Source: Drechslerella dactyloides | Taxonomy: Eukaryota > Ascomycota > Orbiliomycetes > Orbiliales > Orbiliaceae | Direction of reading: 5' to 3' | Length of the DNA: 64,000 nucleotides | Assembly: GCA_020064725.1 (NCBI GenBank) | Contig: JAGTWJ010000001.1 | Location: forward strand, 4,588,001-4,652,000 | Shown here: piece by piece, positions 58,932 to 64,000 of the stretch | Numbering within the stretch: the first letter of the stretch is position 1 | Layout: the number at the start of each line of letters is the position of its first letter | Program-made: the position numbers and the translations under genes | Notes under the pieces: model-generated | Told to the model about the DNA's origin: nothing | The model's database searches: none | Seen by the model: the letters and a program-made list of their open reading frames with translations, nothing else

Positions 58932-61853
58932 TCACATACCCAGGTAGCGCCACGAAAGGTCTGTTTCGCCCTTCAGCAGCCCAAAGATGTCCACTTCGAC
59001 TTCCTCGCCAGGCACCACATCTATCGCACTATCACTGACTCTCACGCCGGGTCTCTCCTCCCATACTAGCCCCTTAAGCGGCTTTTCGACTGTGATTGTA
59101 ATCTTTCCGCGTGCATCTCCCTTCTTCCCCTCTGGTGCATGGGTAGGGAGGTCAAACTGCACGTTTAAGCCGCGGTCCGGAAACGAGTAATATTTGAGCG
59201 GCTGCGGCCAGTCGACGTCCCGCGCAACTACTTTACCGTCAACCCACAGCGTCGCGGAGAGCACATGCGGCTCTGTCGCGACATTGTCGACTTCTCCAGT
59301 AAACACCTTGTCTGTAGTCCCATTTGCAGCGACGTCGACGCCATCCATAGCCAGCGGGTCCGCCACGTCCTTGCCTGTTGCGATCGAGATGAAGCGGACC
59401 TCGAGCTTACCCTTCACGGCATGCAACATGGAGCTTGTGATCCAGGTTTCCCATTTTGTCTTTGGCAGCGGCCGGGCGTGACTGACGCTCCAATCCCAGT
59501 GTTCGCGTTGGATTCCGACGCCGAGGGGGCGGAGAGCGCGTGCAATGGTGTAGTATGCGGGTTTCTTGCGGAGATAGTAGTCCACAATCGCCCAGGATAT
59601 GCCTGGCCAGCAGTCGTTTAGCTGCCAGACCAGCGCTCCACCGCAACGTCGTGAATCACCCCATTGGCGCCGCCAACCTCTGTATCCGTAGGCGAGAGCT
59701 TCCGATTGAACTAACTGTGAGAGATGGACGAAGCCCTAACAAATATAAGTTAGATATTTAAATGTTGTGTCAGTGAGATTGCTAGAGAATAGACGGGAGA
59801 AAGCACCTCGAAACCTTCTACGGTTCTGAAGTTCTCGACCATATATGTTGCTATACGCCGTTCATGACCATCGGCTTTATTGTGAAAATCGACCGTTGAA
59901 GATTGCTGATACCGTTCGCTGGATCCTGGGGTTAAGAAAGAATCGATGGTGTCGATGTGAGGGAACCCTTCCATCCCAAATTCGCTATTGAACCGGCCGC
60001 CTAAATGTTCGAATATCTGGTATTTCTCCTGAGTACCATGCCATACTATAACGAAGCGATGTATTTAGTAAGTCGGCAAGATTGCATATCCTTCGGACGG
60101 CAATACGCACCATTCCATTGATGCATATCTCCCACGGTTTTATCCGATGTTTTCTTGCCATCTCCCCAAGGACTCCCAGGATGGTAGAAGACGCCGTTAC
60201 CATCTTCCGCTACAATTTCAGGTAATATCTTCTCATAGATATAACGGGCTGGAAAATTGGTCTTGAGCCAGTTATCCGGATTCTTGTCCTCGTAGTCGTA
60301 AGTCAAGCCGTACGATTCCTGCAACTGATAGTCCTCGTTGTTTCCCGCATATATCACAATCGAAGGATGGTGACGCAGGCGGACGACGTTCTGCCGGCTC
60401 TCAACCTTGATCGACTCTAGGATATCCGGGAACGCAGGGTAGTTTCCACAACCAAACAGGAAGTCCTGCCATACTAGAATTCCCAACTCGTCACAGAGGT
60501 CGTAAAAGATGTCTTCTTCAAAGATGCCACCTCCCCAGACTCTGATCATAGTCTGGTTGCCGTGAACCATCAACTCAAGCCATTGTCGATACTTCTCCTC
60601 GGTCACTCGAGGCGTGAAATTGTCGGCGGGGATCCAGTCGCTTCCACCGCAGTAGATATCGACACCGTTGATTCGGAAATAGAAACTTTTCCCATGCTTA
60701 TCTACTTCTTGTATAACCTCCGCACGTCGTATTCCGGTCCGTTTAGAGATAGTGTCAATAACAGCGCCATCCGGTCCGACAAGTTTCGCTGTGATGGTGT
60801 GAAGCTTCTGCTCTCCATAGCCATGAGGCCACCAAAGGTCCGGATTGTCGATTGTAAACTTAGCGGTGGACGACCCGTCGGCTTCAATTGCGGCGGTAGA
60901 CTCCACAGATACATCAGAGTCGGACGCAAGCGATAATATAACATTGGCTGCTGTGGCAATGCCCACATCTGTTGGACTGTCGACATGCGCTTTCACCATC
61001 ACCGTCGCCTGCTTGTTGTCGTCTGTGAGGTTTGCAGAGGCCACGAGGTCGGAAAGACGGGCCGAGTACTCCTCGAGCCGGATATCTCTCCAAGGGCCGC
61101 AAGTGATATAGATACCACCCCAGTCTTGAATACGCGAAACAACCAATCAGCATACTTTGATACCCTCGTATTCGTTTGGCGGCGGTGGAGACGCGGCAGG
61201 ACGCCATGCGCATTAGGGCAGCGGGGTACAATATGTCCAACGAGGGAGCTTACCCCACCCGAAGTGATACTGAGCTTTCCTGACGGCCAATCGTGCGGAG
61301 TCGCCGTTCCAGCACTGCCAGAAATGCGCAGGATGGGCATCTCGAATCTGCTTTGCGCGTTCCAGCGCCGGTTCAAAGTGAATCAACAGCTCGTTTTCGC
61401 CCCCATCTGCAGATAGGTAGGCTGAAACATCGATCCGGTGGGATATGAACATGTTGTCGCTCTTGAGGATTTCCTTGCCGTTGAGCAGGACGGTGGCGTA
61501 TGTATCCAAACCATCGAAGGCGAGAGTGTAGGTTTTACCAGTATTTGATGCATTGGCTGGAGCCAAGAAGACGTTCCTGTATGTCCAGTGCTTTTCGGCG
61601 ACCCAACCGACCTGGAGTTCGTTCTTCTCGAAGAATGGGTCTGGGATTCTAGAAGGTCCATTGGTTAATACATGGTATATGCATGCATGTATATAGAGAG
61701 CTGTAAGGGCTCCCACCTTTTATGCTTGATGAGATCGAGGTGGATATTTGTAGGAAATTGGGCGGTTTCAAGCCAGTCGTCGGTCGAGTCCTTTTCCTTG
61801 AAGGTCCAGTTGGACCGGAGCCCAGTTACGACCTTCTCGATATGCGTTGCCAT
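58932..61853 (-). CDS. mndB: Intracellular beta-mannosidase, glycoside hydrolase family 2 (MndB type)
   Basis: Five exons, 61853-61717, 61648-61254, 61124-60111, 60045-59807 and 59735-58932, give 862 aa. The start MATHIEKVVTGLRSNWTF has no signal peptide, which matches the intracellular MndB group rather than secreted MndA. Family marks are AEKHWTYRNVF, YHFGWDWGGIYITCGPW, IRVWGGGIFE, YAGNNEDYQL with the acid/base Glu (about 441), SEFGMEGFP with the nucleophile Glu (about 537), and GALVWQLNDCWPGISWAIVDYY. It removes terminal beta-1,4-mannose residues from mannan oligosaccharides and glycans. An upstream in-frame ATG (61871) would add six residues. The gene is divergent from the PIG-P gene. Confidence 0.95.
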
Positions 61854-62604
61854 GATGTTGAAATATCCCAATTCCAGAGCCCAACAGCTTTAATCGACAA
61901 ATCGTATGAATTCGATGCGGAGCGTAAATTTTATCAAAAGCACCTGGTGGGGGATAAGAGCTTTATAGCTTCGACAGCTGTCTGCTATAGGGTAGCGTCG
62001 CCGCCGACACAATTGCTAGTTACACTAGTTGGCGGGCCCAGGGCTTGTTAAGCGGGTCTCGGGGCGTGGCAGCCCGACGGACAGGCCGGGATGCATCCGT
62101 CCAGGCTGCCTGATTGGGGCGTGGAACAGCCGCGGGAGACCGCCAGATGCAAATGATCCTCGATTTCGGTATGCTGGGCCCGCTTGGAAGTTTCTCCGGC
62201 GTCTGTCAATGCGTGAGTCCAAGTTAGCGGGTGCCAATCCGGGAGGTATCGCACCGAGGAAGCTGTACGCACTAACATACAAGATGCGTAGAACATTCGA
62301 GTAAAAGATTATAGGAAGTTAAAGAATACAATCTCGGCCATTCGCCGTCAAGAGGTTTGCGGAGGAGTTAAGCCAGTGGATATGGTCTTGTATTGGACGT
62401 GAAGTCCGTCGCTAACTTGAACAGCGTGCAACGCAAGATCGAACGCGACGACCAACCACTCTCTTATCACCATCCTCGGAACACCATGGCTCCCATCGAC
62501 ATCGCCAGATGCATATTGTAGATGGCATGTTCCAACATGCCCCAGCCGCACGCCAATACTGATCGCTCACCTGGACTGGCAGCGATTACCACGAATCCGA
62601 CAAC
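61854..62604. other. Divergent promoter region, beta-mannosidase / PIG-P
   Basis: About 750 bp shared upstream DNA, GC-rich near 62030-62200. No gene or clear TATA box. Confidence 0.5.
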
Positions 62605-63936
62605 ATGGCGGACAACCTGAACTCCATGGACGACCGCCGTCGCAGCTGGGCGTCGTTGACGGCGGCTGGCGGCGGCCCTAGCTTTCGGTCAAGGTCGCCG
62701 TTCTCCAAGGTCTTCTTGAGCGCGAGATCGCGCTCGGCATCCGTATCGTCGGACTCGTCAAGCTCGTCGCAGGATAGCCCGAGTCCAAGCGAATCGCCGA
62801 TGGCCCAAAACCTGCTCCCGCCGTTCTACAATCGCCCTCCTACGGTATGCACCAGAGCTGTCACAGGAGCATCCTTCTTCCCGTTCATGGTATATTCTAA
62901 CAATCTTGGACCATACAGCCTCTGCCACCTTCTCCGTCCCTTACTTCACTTCTCAGGCCTCCATTCACGCCCTCTCGTCCGGCTACCCCCGACTCCTCGG
63001 ACAGCGAAGCTGCGAACTCCAGCCGGATAGCTCAATCAACACCGCGCGCCGCTCCAAAGGTGCCGACGTACGAGTACTATGGCTTCGTCCTATACCTTAC
63101 CAGCACATTAGCATTCAGTACGGATCTCCTTGGCTAGCTCGATGATACCCTGGTTTCTAACATGCTCTCCATTTATAGTCGTATATCTTCTCTGGTCCTA
63201 CCTACCCGCGCCAGTTCTACACTTCCTCGGCATACACTATTTTTACAATCGCTGGTGGTCACTCGCGGTGCCGGCATATCTCGTCGTTATAATATTGTAT
63301 ATTTACGTTGCACTTGCATCCTACAATGTCGAGTATATGACCAAGTCGCTGACGTCACTCGAGAACATTGTCGACGAGGTTGCCAAGATGGCTGTCGTGG
63401 AGATTGATGAGAGCAGGCATAGGAAGATAGTGCGCGGTGGAGATGCTGTAAACGGTGATCATAGTGGCAGTATATACGACGAGCCGATAATCACAGGGAT
63501 GGCCACGCGATCGAGATCGCGACGAATGAGAGACAGCAACCCATACGAGCAGAAGTCATGGGAGTTTTCGGAGACAGTCGAGCTTCACATGCAGGCCACG
63601 GCGGACGGTGGCTTGACCTCTCCTTCAACAGGCGGGGAGAATCTGTCGCCTGTGGAAAAATTAGGGTCAATGGCAAGGCGGAAGAAGAAGCGGAAGAGCA
63701 GAACGGTGCTTCAGGACGGGGTCAAGATGCCGCGAGAGGACGAGTACGAGTTCGCAGCGCTGGTGCGCCAGCAGCAACAGCAGATGGCGTACGAAGACGG
63801 CGGTGTCGATTGGAAAGACTACTGGAGCACGGGCACGGATGCGGTAATGGATATACCGATTGGGGGCGTCTGCGAAGTGCTGTACGGCGAAGGAAGAGAC
63901 GACTCGGATCCGCTGACGCTGGACCCGTACTACTAG
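62605..63936 (+). CDS. gpi19: GPI-N-acetylglucosaminyltransferase subunit PIG-P (Gpi19)
   Basis: Exons 62605-62844, 62919-63117 and 63179-63936 give 398 aa. The first 130 residues are a Ser/Pro/Arg-rich disordered region. The PIG-P domain (about 134-235) begins PTYEYYGFVLYLTSTLAF, crosses intron 2 and continues IVYLLWSYLPAPVLHFLGIH, YFYNRWWSLAVPAYLVV and IYVALASYNVEYMT: two membrane helices and the conserved Trp/Tyr pattern. The long cytosolic C-terminus has RSRSRRMR and RRKKKRKSR basic patches and a conserved fungal end with VDWKDYWSTGTDAVMDIPIG. The subunit belongs to the ER complex that adds GlcNAc to phosphatidylinositol, the first step of GPI-anchor synthesis. Confidence 0.92.
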
Positions 63937-64000
63937 CGGTGGTGTTCGCATGCATATGCATCTTATTTCATAGACACTGCCGAATTATATATGACCGTAT

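Overview
The window is nuclear DNA of a filamentous ascomycete (Pezizomycotina). The signs are many short GT-AG introns (mostly 55-110 nt), typical fungal genes (intracellular GH2 beta-mannosidase, Zn(II)2Cys6 regulator, fungal rhodopsin-like membrane protein, striatin, Hsf1) and about one gene per 2.7 kb. I built 24 protein-coding gene models. All exon joins were read by eye from splice sites, reading phase and family similarity. No species is proposed. I saw no CRISPR array, no intact transposon and no convincing tRNA or rRNA gene.

Region 1 (444-15339) is the unusual part. It holds eight small, divergent, basic nuclear-type proteins (called A-H here), each with one Myb/SANT-like helical repeat followed by a disordered tail. 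They lie in the order A(-) B(+) C(-) D(+) E(-) F(+) G(+) H(+). A, B and H share two intron positions and phases. D, E and G share another. Seven of the eight tails carry a psi-K-x-E SUMO-type motif, and A and G carry AT-hooks. This looks like a local, diversifying family of chromatin or DNA-binding proteins, and it may continue beyond the left edge.

Region 2 (15506-26628) is mostly housekeeping: a type I ER membrane protein resembling the GPI-mannosyltransferase II co-activator Pga1, alpha-tubulin with eight introns, a WW-domain protein with Gly-rich and Gln/Pro-rich repeats, a twin-CX9C (Emi1/DUF3128-like) protein, an F-box/LRR-like protein, and the ribosome-biogenesis factor Brx1.

Region 3 (30013-46528) holds a rhodopsin-like seven-helix membrane protein, tRNA adenosine deaminase Tad1, cytosolic Hsp70, heat-shock factor Hsf1 and striatin (STRIPAK scaffold). 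Hsf1 lies about 2.3 kb downstream of hsp70, and the hsp70 promoter has a 10-bp-stepped array of GAA heat-shock units, so a regulator and its likely main target are physically linked.

Region 4 (47421-63936) holds an unrecognised secreted acidic protein, a five-exon FAD monooxygenase next to a Zn(II)2Cys6 regulator on the same strand, a beta-mannosidase, and PIG-P (first step of GPI-anchor synthesis) divergent from it. The intergenic stretches are listed separately; most hold nothing I can identify.
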